A DNA stretch of 37,297 nt, taken from contig JAISAP010000058.1 in assembly GCA_031266655.1 (NCBI GenBank), positions 1-37,297 of the forward strand, read 5' to 3'. The notes below the pieces were generated by a model. That model did no database searches, was not told the origin of the DNA, and saw nothing but the letters and a program-made list of their open reading frames with translations. This document shows, piece by piece, positions 8,107 through 16,250 of the stretch; positions within the stretch are counted from its first letter, which is position 1; every line of letters starts with the position of its first letter. The position numbers and the translations under genes are program-made. The stretch is from Holosporales bacterium. GTDB lineage: Bacteria; Pseudomonadota; Alphaproteobacteria; UBA3830; JAIRMZ01.

Positions 8107-8487
8107 ATGAGCGAGAATTTAAACAAGATTGTAGAGACGCTGTCCAAGTTGACGGTGATAGAAGCGGCGGAGTTGAGTAAGCTTCTAGAAGAGGCTTGGG
8201 GTGTTTCTGCCGCAGCTCCTGTAGCGGTGGCGGCAGCGGCACCTGCAGGGGAGGCGGCTCCTGCGGCAGAGGAGAAATCGACATTTGACGTTGTCCTCTC
8301 AGAGGTCGGAGCTTCCAAAATTAATGTCATCAAGGTAGTGCGCGAAATTACGGGATTAGCACTGACCGAGGCCAAAACGCTGGTAGAATCCGCTCCAAAA
8401 GCGGTAAAGGAAGGCGTGGCGAAGGATGAAGCGCAGAAGATCAAGGAAAAGATAGAATCTGCCGGCGCCAAGGCGGAGCTGAAGTAG
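8107..8487 (+). CDS. rplL: 50S ribosomal protein L7/L12
   Basis: A 126-residue stalk protein that recruits translation factors. It has an N-terminal dimerisation domain ([18 protein letters not shown]), an Ala/Pro-rich hinge (about residues 34-57), and the C-terminal domain ([31 protein letters not shown]). Aggaagagga precedes the ATG. It is the last gene of the cluster. Normally rpoB follows, but here more than 2 kb of repeats and IS debris comes next. Confidence 0.97.
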   Translation: MSENLNKIVETLSKLTVIEAAELSKLLEEAWGVSAAAPVAVAAAAPAGEAAPAAEEKSTFDVVLSEVGASKINVIKVVREITGLALTEAKTLVESAPKAVKEGVAKDEAQKIKEKIESAGAKAELK

Positions 8488-8640
8488 AGAGAAAGGTACA
8501 AGGTGCCTTCCCCACGTGACCTCCTGGTAGGGGGACAGTAGAGGGGTTCTCCCTTGCATCTCTGGCTTCGGGTTCACCGTTTTTTTTGATGCGCATGTTA
8601 CCTGATGCCGCAGCCGGGGTCCGTATTTTGCTTCCTGCCT
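8488..8640 (+). terminator. Possible end of the rplKAJL transcript (weak)
   Basis: After rplL there is no gene. A run of eight or more T follows ttcaccg at about 8580-8588, preceded by an imperfect GC-rich stem region (around 8539-8579). I could not draw a strong hairpin directly against the T run, so this is only a tentative terminator. The hairpin-repeat array starts just after. Confidence 0.25.
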
Positions 8641-9300
8641 CTCCGAAGAGTTCTAGTGTAACGTTGGTGTAGGCTACCGTCTCTTTTGCGCCCTCTTACA
8701 TCGAATAAGGTGTCACAAAAGCCTCGTGTCTTTATGGGACGCGTCTATCATAGGCTCAGTACAAGTATTTACGTTGAAGTGTTTCTTGTAAGATCTGTGT
8801 AGGCGTGTCCACCACCTCAATACAGGTGTGTTTCCTTGCAGTTTTCGCGTAAGGTATATGTAAATATATCATTGCTTTTGTGACCGCATTTGCACTGGAT
8901 TAATGTCACAAAGGCCTTGCGCCCCTCACGGGGCGCGATTATCACGGGCTTAACACAAGCATTTACGTTGAAGTTTTTCCAAAAGGTCTCTATCGACGTG
9001 TCTACCACCTCAATACAAGTGTGCTACCTCGAAAGTTCTGGCGTAATGCTGATGTGGGGGCATCATTGCCTTTGTGACCATATTTACAATGAACTGATGT
9101 CACAAAGGCCCCGCGGCGTTCAGACGCGGTTCTCTACGTGCCTTGATACAGGGATAGTTCGTAGAAGGTTATACAGTAAGGCCTACGTAATTGCATCCAT
9201 ACTCTTGCGACTGTTGAAATAAATAGAGATCGCAAGGGCCACCGCAGCATTGTGCTGCGGCTGATACGACCTTGAGGCGGTGTACCGCTCCAGAGATTTA
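8641..9300 (-). repeat. Hairpin-repeat array C (four tandem units)
   Basis: Four units in reverse orientation, with markers near 8672, 8863, 9057 and 9196 (spacings about 191, 194 and 139). Each has an outer-stem hairpin followed by a second hairpin. Unit 1: 8681-8723 and 8725-8743. Unit 2: GCTTTTGTGAC (8874-8884) with GTCACAAAGGC (8905-8915), then GCGCCCC with GGGGCGC (8919-8936). Unit 3: GCCTTTGTGAC (9068-9078) with GTCACAAAGGC (9099-9109), then 9111-9129. Unit 4: CTTGCGA (9204-9210) with TCGCAAG (9230-9236), then CCGCAGCA (9242-9249) with TGCTGCGG (9253-9260). Between hairpin pairs lies a conserved core including acctcaatacaagtgtg. Stem sequences change between units while pairing holds. 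Short open frames here (for example 8890-9222) follow the repeat and are not believed to be genes. Confidence 0.82.
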
Positions 9301-10151
9301 GGCTCTCTCCTAGCGTACTTATATTAGGTGGGGCAAAACATCTTGAGATTCAGTCGGTTAGGAACTTATGAGAAACATGGGATTCTTACATGTTTCTGCG
9401 AGGACATCACGGCAAGTTCTGCGAGGTAATGTCTCAAAATCAAGTGGAACACGATCAACCTGACCTACAAGCACTTTCGGGAGTTGATCGTGCAGCAGAG
9501 TTTTGAGGAGCATTTCCGGGATTTTGGTGTCTTCGGACTGGATGAGAGTTATTTTGGAGCAAAGAGAGGCCGTGGAGCAGCAGGAAAGACTCCGGTATTT
9601 GGCTTGCTGAACGTTCTGCGGGAGCTGAAAAAAAGGATAGAAGTGCGAGAAAAGAAGCTCGCCTCTGCACTGTGACGTGGTCTGGTTGCCACCTCTATGG
9701 GACCCCTTAGGCTTGCTCTTTCCGATCTTGCACTCCCTCATTTGCCTTTTTGCAGAAAACATGTTTGAGAGGGGTAAGAAGACCTATAGTGTTATCCTGA
9801 ACATCTCAAAAGAGGAGCTGATGCTTGTTGTTCAGGAAGCGAGTCTCGAAGGGATCCACGGTTCACACAGATGGCGGAGAGCCTATGATGGGCTTGTTGT
9901 GAATGGGTAAGCTCCCTACTAAGCTTTCCAGTGTAAGAATGAGTTTGCTAGAGGTGAGAGCTCTGTCAACGACATCGGAGCCTTTTTGGAGCTTTGCGAA
10001 GAGACGTTGTGCTCAGTTCAACGGTTTAAGAGATGAGACCTTCCTCTTGCACTTGAAAGAGTGTGCGTTTTGGTGTCGTCATAGAGGCACAGATCTCCTC
10101 AGTTTGTGAACTAAGCTGGTTAAGTGATAGAAGAGATGCCAGGCGAGAGCC
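9301..10151 (+). mobile_element. IS1595-family element, near full length, inactive
   Basis: The element runs from GGCTCTCTCCTAGCGT (9301-9316) to the inverted copy ending at 10151 (reverse complement GGCTCTCGCCTGGCAT). I count 13 of 16 matches between these terminal repeats. Length is 851 bp, within the usual range of small IS1595-group elements. It contains a degraded transposase. I see no target-site duplication, so it is old or rearranged. Shrunken relatives lie at 296-681, 16251-16533 and about 13620-13717. Confidence 0.72.
9360..10109 (+). pseudogene. IS1595-family transposase, frameshifted pseudogene
   Basis: Fragments of one transposase can be followed across frames. First comes an N-terminal part (SRLGTYEKHGILTCFCED). 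Next is a piece with YKHFRELIVQQSFEEHF and the DDE-region FGLDESYFGAKRGRGAAGK (about 9520-9605). After an apparent insertion of about 150 bp comes KTYSVILNISKEELM...RAYDGLVVNG (9775-9910), and finally the C-terminal FWSFAKRRCAQFNGLRDET (about 9985-10045). These match the order of IS1595/IS1016-type transposases. At least three frame breaks and stops make it non-functional. The unrelated insert (about 9610-9765) begins after GKTPVFGLL. Confidence 0.78.
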
Positions 10152-10420
10152 ATGCGGATTTGGTATGGGTGTAGCTTTTGGAAGAGTGTGTACAGGGCTA
10201 GCTTCGGTGTGCCTCCTGACTACAGACGAAACGCAGGGATATTGCCTGGCGCTCTTTGCGAGATGCATATGTGAGTATGCCTATCTCAATACATATGTAT
10301 TCCCGTGGGTTCTTGCGTAACGCTGATGTAGAGGGATCGTTGCCTTTGTGCCCTTCCTAAACCGAATAGGTGTCACAAAGGCCCTGCGCCCCTATGGGGC
10401 GCAGTTAAAGTGGTGTGAGG
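10152..10420 (-). repeat. Hairpin-repeat D (one unit, reverse orientation)
   Basis: One unit with the conserved core (tatctcaatacatatgtat, about 10282-10300) and marker gcgtaacgctgatgtag (10315-10331). The first hairpin pairs GCCTTTGTG (10342-10350) with CACAAAGGC (10374-10382). The second pairs TGCGCCCC (10385-10392) with GGGGCGCA (10396-10403), a perfect 8-bp stem. It lies on the 3' side of flgE and points opposite to array E on the other side. Upstream of it (10152-10260) I see nothing recognisable. Confidence 0.75.
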
Positions 10421-10546
10421 GCTATTTCTCTCTTTGTCCTGCATCGCTGGACCTTTCCGCAGGCTCCTCTAGCAGCTCCCCTGGTTCTCTTGACTCCCTC
10501 TCCCTTCACTCTTTATGCACCCTCTGCTCCCTTCTCATTCCCCTCT
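10421..10546. other. Pyrimidine-rich strip downstream of flgE
   Basis: The plus strand here is strongly C/T-rich (ctccctctcccttcactct and similar) up to the flgE stop codon, so the flgE mRNA would end in a purine-rich tail. No hairpin plus T-run terminator for flgE is evident. Confidence 0.35.
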
Positions 10547-12687
10547 CTACAATCTCTCGAGCTCTGTGAGCATATCGTCTATGGTAGAGAGGACTTTGGT
10601 ATTGGCGGCATAGGCGTGTTGGGCGCGGATCATCTCGGAGAGCTCATGAGCAAGGTCTGTAGTAGAGCGCTCTAGGGTGCCCGCAGTAATGGTCCCCATG
10701 CCGCCTTTTCCGGAGACTCCGGTTTTAAGGGCCCCTGAAGCAGGAGTGACGTAGTAGACGCCATTGTGCTCTTCCGCAGCGTTCATGGCTGCGAACTGGC
10801 CACAGGCGAGGAGATACACCGGCTCCCAGTCTCCATTGTCCTTAAGACGACTCAATACGCCACGTTCATCGATGGAGAGGGAAGCAGGAGAGAGAGGTGC
10901 CGTAGCCGTAGAAGTAGTACCAACAGCGTCGACTTTTGTGGAAGAAGCTTTCGGCTTGATCGTGCTCCCGTTGATGACAAGATCGGCACCCGTTCTATTG
11001 AGGATGCGTATAGTGCTCAAATCGATGTCTATGGTTCCAACCTCGGTGTCAGTATCGTCAACAACGTAATGCACTCCTTTCACGAGAGATCCCGTCTGCT
11101 CGACTCCTACGCTGGGATCACTGGTGCTATTGCCGTTTTTCAGAAACTTGTAACCCGAGACCCGACCTTCCTCGTCAAAATAAAGCTCTGCATCAAAGCC
11201 ATAACTTTCGCAAAGTAAATGCCCTACGAAAGAACCATCCTCTCCCCGTTCTATCACTAAATATGAGAAACAATTGCTCTCTCCCTTCCACCCAAAGCCA
11301 AATTCCTGCTTTATCTTAGAGGTTCCTTCTTCGAAGATCATGGGAGGCATGACCCAGGGCAAAGGCTCTTCGGGGATGACGTAGACAGGGTCTCCCTTCG
11401 TCACGTTAAGGTCGCTCAAGTCGAAGGTTACCGTTGCACCGGTGTCAGGGAAGGTCACCACCATCTGCCTGGAGGTCGCATCAAAGGTACAGCGGATAGC
11501 CTGATTGAATCCGCCGTTCAGCTCGTAGGTACAGTCTACCTGCCCGCTGATATCCGCAAAGTGGAGAATAAGAGACACCTCAAACCGGTCCAACCACAAC
11601 GCTCCAGTTACTGCGCGTTCTCGCCCGAGGGAGTCCACAAAGCTGCGCTGGATCGAAATCGTCTCCTTCGTGTTACCCCTCGGGTTATGGATTGCAGAGC
11701 CGTGGAAGGAGTACAGTCCATCCGCTTCTTTTTGCGTGCTCCAGCCGGTTCCGTAGGGGTTGGAAAGATCGGGTGCTTCTGGAGGAGGTGAAGGTTCCGG
11801 CTTGATAAGCTGGATATCTTCGAGAGCTCCTAGAGGGCCGATAAAGGCGGCAGAGGGGGGTGGAGCTTGCGTGGCGGAGCCTGCGGGAATAGAGCCGGAT
11901 TTCGTGGTTTTAGCTCCAGCGGTTCCCATAGAAGCATCAGATTCTGTAGAAGCAGAGCCAGATGGCGTTCCTCCTATTCCTCCCGGAGTAGAGACGCCAG
12001 CTCCTATAGCTTTCCCAGTAGAAGAGCCTGCAGCTCCGTCCCCTGGCAGCAGAGGCCAGCCTTGAAGAGTGAGGCCTTGTGCGTCCTGAAGACGGCTTTC
12101 TTTGGTAATATGGAAAGTACCTGTCCTAGCGCCTCCGAGAGTGCCACCCTTGTTTTTAACGAGGAGCAAACCGTCTCCGTCAAAGGCGAGATCCAGAGGT
12201 TGATCGGTGCGCTGTAGCTCTCCCTGTGCTTGGAGCTGCATCAAGGTGTGTGAAGAGATACCGGAGCTAGTGTAGAAGGAATCGGAGCCGGAGGAAGCGC
12301 GAGAACTCGCAGCAGCACTAGAGGAGGAAGCAGCAGAAGAACCAGAATTCCCTACCAAAGGATGTGGGGAAGAAGAGCTAGAATAGGTGGAGAAGTTAGG
12401 GTTCCCTATCGAAGAACTAGCAGGAAAAATAGAAGAAGAGAAATTATTATCTAAAGAGGAAGAAAAACTGTTATTGCCAAGAGATAGAAGAGAATGATAG
12501 GAGTTTTCTTTACTTAACGGCGCTGCCCCCCCCCCCCCCGGCAATTTATTTGGGTAGTGAAGGCAAGTGAGCGCGCCTTATAGCCCATCGTGTCGCTGTT
12601 ACTCACATTATCCGCTATCGTACTCATCCTCTTCGCTTGCGCCCGAAACCCAGCAACAGAGACCCTCATACTGCTAAATAAAGACAT
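10547..12687 (-). CDS. flgE: Flagellar hook protein FlgE, out of frame across a poly-G tract (putatively phase-variable)
   Basis: FlgE forms the flagellar hook. The true start is ATG 12687, with an aaggaaaagg ribosome site. The first 50 residues (MSLFSSMRVSVAGFRAQAKR, then ADNVSNSDTMGYKA) are a typical rod/hook D0 helix. The frame then enters 14 G (12526-12539, C on plus). With 14 G it ends as GGGGQRR-stop at 57 residues. One more G (15), or 12, joins the long frame open from 12544 and gives about 713 residues. That body has two Ser/Gly/Thr-rich inserts and a conserved GELQRTDQPLDLAFDGDG segment. It also has a D1/D2-like part with FVDSLGRERAVTG and the C-terminal D0 signature (GTLERSTTDLAHELSEMIRAQ, ANTKVLSTIDDML). 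Repeat arrays in opposite orientations flank the gene. The body shows no decay, which favours a switchable or recently off gene over an old pseudogene. A homopolymer sequencing error must also be considered. Confidence 0.85.
12526..12539 (-). repeat. Homopolymer tract (C14 on plus; G14 in flgE)
   Basis: Fourteen C on the plus strand within codons 50-55 of flgE. It is by far the longest single-base run of C or G in the window; the next is G10 at 32197-32206. Runs this long are prone to slippage in replication. At 12 or 15 bases flgE is in frame; at 13 or 14 it is not. Confidence 0.9.
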
Positions 12688-12930
12688 AGCCTTTTCCTTC
12701 TTAATCTATCCACGTAGACATAGACTAAATCTTATAGGTTGATAAAAGGTAAATAAAAACGGTATAGAAGGGAAACGCTAGAAAAATGCTTGTGTAGCGA
12801 AGAGGAGAGAGATGGCGGGGCATACGCAGAGTGAAGAAAATGAGGAGATGGAGTTTATGAACATAAGGAAAAACGAGCGGATCTAAAAGGAAAGCCAGAG
12901 TACAGTGAAAGGAAGTGCGTGCAAACACAC
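12688..12930. other. flgE upstream region
   Basis: About 240 bases between the flgE start and array E. It must contain the flgE promoter (minus strand), but I see no clear -35/-10 pair and no flagellar sigma54 or sigma28 consensus. No gene is supportable; a 67-codon minus frame at 12725-12928 lacks a ribosome site and recognisable features. Confidence 0.35.
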
Positions 12931-13580
12931 CTACTTATGCTTCATGCACGAAGACCAGAGCAAGTTACCTGTATTGAGGCAGTAAACACATCAACATAGA
13001 CCTTGCGATCAACACTGCAACGTAAATATTTGCACCAGGTCTGCAATAACCGCGCCCCATAGGGGGCGCGGGGCTCCTGCGAAGTCTGCTTACTTTAGTC
13101 GTTGCAGGAGCGTGGATAACTCTACACCAGCGTTACGTACACTCTTCATCTACAGAGATTCGTACCAGCTCCAGGTCAACAAACTTATGCTGGCTAAGGG
13201 GAAGTCTGTGAACGATCTTACACGTACATTGCGAGCACAACTCTCAAGGAGCGGGCTCGCATTTAAGGCCACAATAACCGCAGTTAAACACTGCGGCGGC
13301 CCTCATGCCGTCCTTTCCGTCACGTACGGTCATGAGAGCAACGATAATTCTACATATGCCCTACATGAAAACTGCAACTACAGAGTTCTGTATCCGGTTT
13401 CATAGTAGCTACGCGGAGCATTCGCCCACAATCCATAGACTCTCGTTGGTCTTCAATCGCGCCACAATAAGTGGCGCGGGGCCTTTGTGACACCTTTTCG
13501 ATCTAGTAAGGCCACAAAGGCGACGATAACCCTACACCAACATTACGTACAACCTGCAACTAAGAGACCCGTATTAGGTT
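12931..13580 (+). repeat. Hairpin-repeat array E (three full units, forward orientation)
   Basis: Markers (ctac...ttacg) start at 12931, 13122, 13350 and 13532. Unit 1: CCGCGCCCC (13050-13058) pairs with GGGGCGCGG (13063-13071), then GCTCCTGC (13073-13080) with GCAGGAGC (13104-13111). Unit 2: CCGCAG (13278-13283) with CTGCGG (13291-13296), then CTCATGCCGT (13302-13311) with the ACGG and CATGAG parts of 13326-13336 (one bulged T). Unit 3: CGCGCCAC (13458-13465) with GTGGCGCG (13471-13478), then GCCTTTGTG (13481-13489) with CACAAAGGC (13513-13521). Each unit pairs perfectly or nearly so with different stem bases. The core acctgtattgaggcag lies at about 12968. Open frames here (for example 13112-13405) are incidental. 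Confidence 0.82.
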
Positions 13581-13619
13581 GTGCGCATTAGGTTGAAGTG
13601 GATCATCCTAATTCTTATC

Positions 13620-13717
13620 TATGAGTGTGAGTTGCGGCATTCTGAGAGAAGTAAGAACCTCCTCAGTTTGTTGACTGATCTAGCCAATAGGAAAGAGCAG
13701 ATGCCAGTTCGTAGCCT
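13620..13717 (+). mobile_element. IS1595-family 3' end fragment
   Basis: The segment encodes the transposase C-terminal tail (YECELRH...SKNLLSLLTDLANRKEQMP) and a relic of the right end (atgccag...gtagcc). Equivalent tails occur at 10060-10151, 16450-16533 and, on minus, 296-380. The rest of the element is missing. It directly abuts the 3' end of the antiporter gene (stop codon 13724-13726). Confidence 0.55.
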
Positions 13718-13723
13718 TGAGAG

Positions 13724-15031
13724 TTACAAAAACAGGATCCAGCTGAAAAGTGCGAAGACAGGAAAGAGCAGGGAGAGGGACCACTTCATGTATCCCAAAA
13801 ATGAAGGCACCTGCTTGGGAAAACGTTTGCGTGCAATGGAGGCGACCATCAGATTGGGCGCGTTTCCAATGTAGGTAACGGCTCCCATGAAAACCGACCC
13901 TGAGGAAATGGCCAACAACAGAGAAGACTGCGTCGTCATAAGAGTCGACGGGTCCCCTCCGAAGAGATGGAAGAAAAATAGGTAGGTAGGCGTGTTATCC
14001 AGAAACGAGGAGAGCAGCCCAGAGGCCCAAAAGCATCGCAGGGGAGACCACTCTCCTTCGGCTCCGAGCATTTCCTGGAGTCCGCAGGCTAGCACAGTAT
14101 TTCCTCCGTGAAGCGCCTCTTCAAGGGGCAAGATGGTCAGGAAAATGGCGAAAAAGATCTTGGCCACTTCGAAAATGGGCTCCCACTCGAAAGTATTGTG
14201 CGCACGCACAGACTTTGGCGTTTTCCAAAGAGAAACCCCAAGCAAAGCCAGTAGCCCTCCATCTCGCACCATCCCCATAACGGGAAGAGGGACGCCGAGA
14301 ACGGAGACCGTCCCGAGATCTTGCCCGGCCAGCACCACACAAGCAACGGCGCCCATCAAGATCCAGACATTCCCCTTCCCAAGACAGCGGATTCTCTCTG
14401 AGACCTCTATAGGAGGAGGGTGACTCTCCCTTTTCCAGAAGAAAGTGTCCAAGCCCCAGAACATCCCTAGCAGAACCGAGGATAGGCCCAGTACAGGCAC
14501 CGAAAGATGGCGGGGCACCCAGAAAAAATCGATTCCTTGGAGGAATCCCATGAAAAGCGGGGGGTCTCCCAAGGGGCTTATCCCTCCCCCGATGTTGGAC
14601 ACGAGAAAGATGAAGAACGCAACGAGGTGCGCCTTGTGCGCGCGTCCAGCATTGAGGCGAAGAAAGGGTCGAATGCCCACCATGGAAGCTCCTGTCGTCC
14701 CAATCCACCCTGCCAGCACTGTTGCACCCGCAAGCCAGGCCGTGTTGATCGAGGGAGAGGTACGCTGAGGTACCGTTACGTGGATGCCTCCGGCGATTCC
14801 GTACAGTGCTGTCATCAAGGTGAGAAAGGGCACATAGTCCCGCAACAACGTCTCTCGAGAAGCCTGCAGGAAAGATAGAAGGGAGCCTTCCCAAGCAGAC
14901 AGTACGGCGAGCATCAAAGGGCAAGACAGTAACAGCTTGCCCGCGTGCTTTTGCCAAAATGCGGGAGCCCACAGAGGCAAAAACGCTACAGACCCCAAGG
15001 TCCCGATAAAGGGGATCATCAACACAGACAT
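13724..15031 (-). CDS. NhaD/ArsB-type sodium:proton antiporter
   Basis: A 435-residue polytopic inner-membrane protein of the ion-transporter (CitMHS/ArsB/NhaD) superfamily, with about 11-12 hydrophobic segments throughout. Diagnostic stretches are GWIGTTGASMVGIRPFLR, VSNIGGGISPLGDPPLFMGF (the re-entrant NxGG..P.GDPP motif) and the second-half FLDNTPTYLFFFH with YIGNAPNLM. These fit a Na+/H+ antiporter that exchanges cytoplasmic Na+ for external protons. The start ATG 15031 follows aggaggg at close spacing. It appears monocistronic; the neighbour upstream on the same strand (15213) is 180 bases away. Exact ion specificity is inferred from family only. Confidence 0.82.
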   Translation of the reverse strand: MSVLMIPFIGTLGSVAFLPLWAPAFWQKHAGKLLLSCPLMLAVLSAWEGSLLSFLQASRETLLRDYVPFLTLMTALYGIAGGIHVTVPQRTSPSINTAWLAGATVLAGWIGTTGASMVGIRPFLRLNAGRAHKAHLVAFFIFLVSNIGGGISPLGDPPLFMGFLQGIDFFWVPRHLSVPVLGLSSVLLGMFWGLDTFFWKRESHPPPIEVSERIRCLGKGNVWILMGAVACVVLAGQDLGTVSVLGVPLPVMGMVRDGGLLALLGVSLWKTPKSVRAHNTFEWEPIFEVAKIFFAIFLTILPLEEALHGGNTVLACGLQEMLGAEGEWSPLRCFWASGLLSSFLDNTPTYLFFFHLFGGDPSTLMTTQSSLLLAISSGSVFMGAVTYIGNAPNLMVASIARKRFPKQVPSFLGYMKWSLSLLFPVFALFSWILFL

Positions 15032-15171
15032 GCCCCCTCCTCTTTGCGAAGTTTACCATAGAGGAAATCCTTCGCAAGGAGAAAAGCGGCGACCGTGCGT
15101 TCTTGGCGGAAGAGGAACCGACCCAAAGATAGCGCGTAGGAGCCTAAGGCGCTTTTCAGATTCTCTCAAAT

Positions 15172-15192
15172 GCAGCAGGCGGCGTCTGCTGC
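15172..15192 (-). terminator. GC-rich hairpin after the 15213 gene (weak terminator)
   Basis: GCAGCAG (15172-15178) pairs perfectly with CTGCTGC (15186-15192) across a 7-base loop, 21 bases downstream of the stop of the minus-strand gene at 15213. No proper T-run follows on the minus strand, so termination is uncertain. Confidence 0.35.
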
Positions 15193-15212
15193 ACGCTTGT
15201 TCACCCCTTCTA

Positions 15213-16172
15213 TCAAAGTTCTCCTGCCGTAGGGCATGTTTCCAAGAACGTGTTGACATCATCGTAAGTAGCACAAAGTCTTTCAAACGGAAGAGTATAG
15301 ACTCTGAAAAGAGAGAGCATTGTCCGGAACTCCTTTACTTTCATTTTCCATCTCATTTCAGCCCATTTGTGCTCTTGTCTACCCAACGACCTAAAGATTC
15401 CCCTTGCTCGGGCTTGTAAGATCCCAACCACTTTGAGGATGGTTTTTTCGCTAGGCACTCCCGGAGTGCTTAAAATGATGTGCGCCAAGTCTTCATCCCC
15501 CTTCTCTAGACTCTCGCAAAGAATTTCTGCTCTATTAGTGAGTGTTCTAGTGTAGAGTCTACATTTCTGTAGTTTCGGAACTCCTACGATGAGAAATGTT
15601 TCATTAAGATTGTGCGTTTTGTGCTCGATTAATCTCAACAACTGCCCTCTGACAACGCTCGTGTCCCCATCATCTAAAGGATGAGTCTCACGGACTTGCG
15701 CCATAAACCCTTCGACGATATGCACACCATCTCTGCTCACCAAGGCCTTCAATAAGGGAAGATCTCTTATTTGCATCGTAAGGTTAAAACAGCTCACGCG
15801 AAACGCGATCCCAGCCTCTTTTGCTGCCTGCACTCTAGGAGCAAGCTCCGGATCCCCCAAAATACGCCCTTCCCATTCTGCAACAACGGCGGGTTCCAAC
15901 CGACTCACAGTTTCCGAGAATACTCTCACGCAATCTCTGTACGGAGCATGCAGGTTGAGAGGATATTTGGGATTTCTCTCCACTCTTTCTCGCACAATAG
16001 GAAAAAGAGCTGTTTGCACTTTTCTAACATATTTTTCCGCCAAACTGCACCCAAAAGCCTCAACGTCAGACTCCTCTCCGTCGTCTGAGCAGAACATCGA
16101 CCATGCAGAAAATGGCTGCACAGTAAGTAGACCTCCAACAAGCAATTTCAATATGCATTTTCGGACCATCAT
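15213..16172 (-). CDS. Exported protein of unknown family, paralogue of 16628-17635
   Basis: A 319-residue protein with a signal peptide (residues 1-25: MVRKCILKLLVGGLLTVQPF then SAWS). I do not recognise its family. The mature part is predicted helical and cysteine-containing (FGCSLAEKYV near residue 40). It aligns along most of its length with the neighbouring gene at 16628: shared positions include GC(S/T)LA, P.YP, DPEL, (I/V)RD(L/V)P(L/I)L, (V/I)HIVEGF-like and a paired (R/S)FLR..(H/G)KT motif. The C-terminus is rich in Arg/Lys. The start is ATG 16172 or the adjacent 16169, behind gaggaaag. The two copies stand in tandem on the same strand, separated by an IS1595 remnant. A periplasmic or secreted role is likely; function unknown. 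Confidence 0.72.
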   Translation of the reverse strand: MMVRKCILKLLVGGLLTVQPFSAWSMFCSDDGEESDVEAFGCSLAEKYVRKVQTALFPIVRERVERNPKYPLNLHAPYRDCVRVFSETVSRLEPAVVAEWEGRILGDPELAPRVQAAKEAGIAFRVSCFNLTMQIRDLPLLKALVSRDGVHIVEGFMAQVRETHPLDDGDTSVVRGQLLRLIEHKTHNLNETFLIVGVPKLQKCRLYTRTLTNRAEILCESLEKGDEDLAHIILSTPGVPSEKTILKVVGILQARARGIFRSLGRQEHKWAEMRWKMKVKEFRTMLSLFRVYTLPFERLCATYDDVNTFLETCPTAGEL

Positions 16173-16250
16173 TACTTTCCTCGTTTTTCGACAATAAAGA
16201 AATTCTAAAAGATGGCCATTAAGGAAAGATTAATTGCGTGAAAAATAGAA

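Noticed and set aside
8890-9222. 110-codon open frame with segments like NVTKALRP that recur at 10348
   Set aside because: The similarity comes from the repeat units themselves; the frame spans hairpins, has no ribosome site and changes length with the array.
8641-9300. CRISPR array or integron cassette array
   Set aside because: Units are about 195 bp with internal hairpins and varying spacing; there are no short exact repeats with unique spacers, and no cas or integrase gene is nearby.
10766-12217. Several plus-strand frames opposite flgE
   Set aside because: They are antisense shadows of the flgE coding region, without ribosome sites or family features.
13581-13874. 97-codon plus-strand frame ending inside the antiporter gene
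   Set aside because: It is the IS1595 tail plus antisense of the antiporter end, not a gene.
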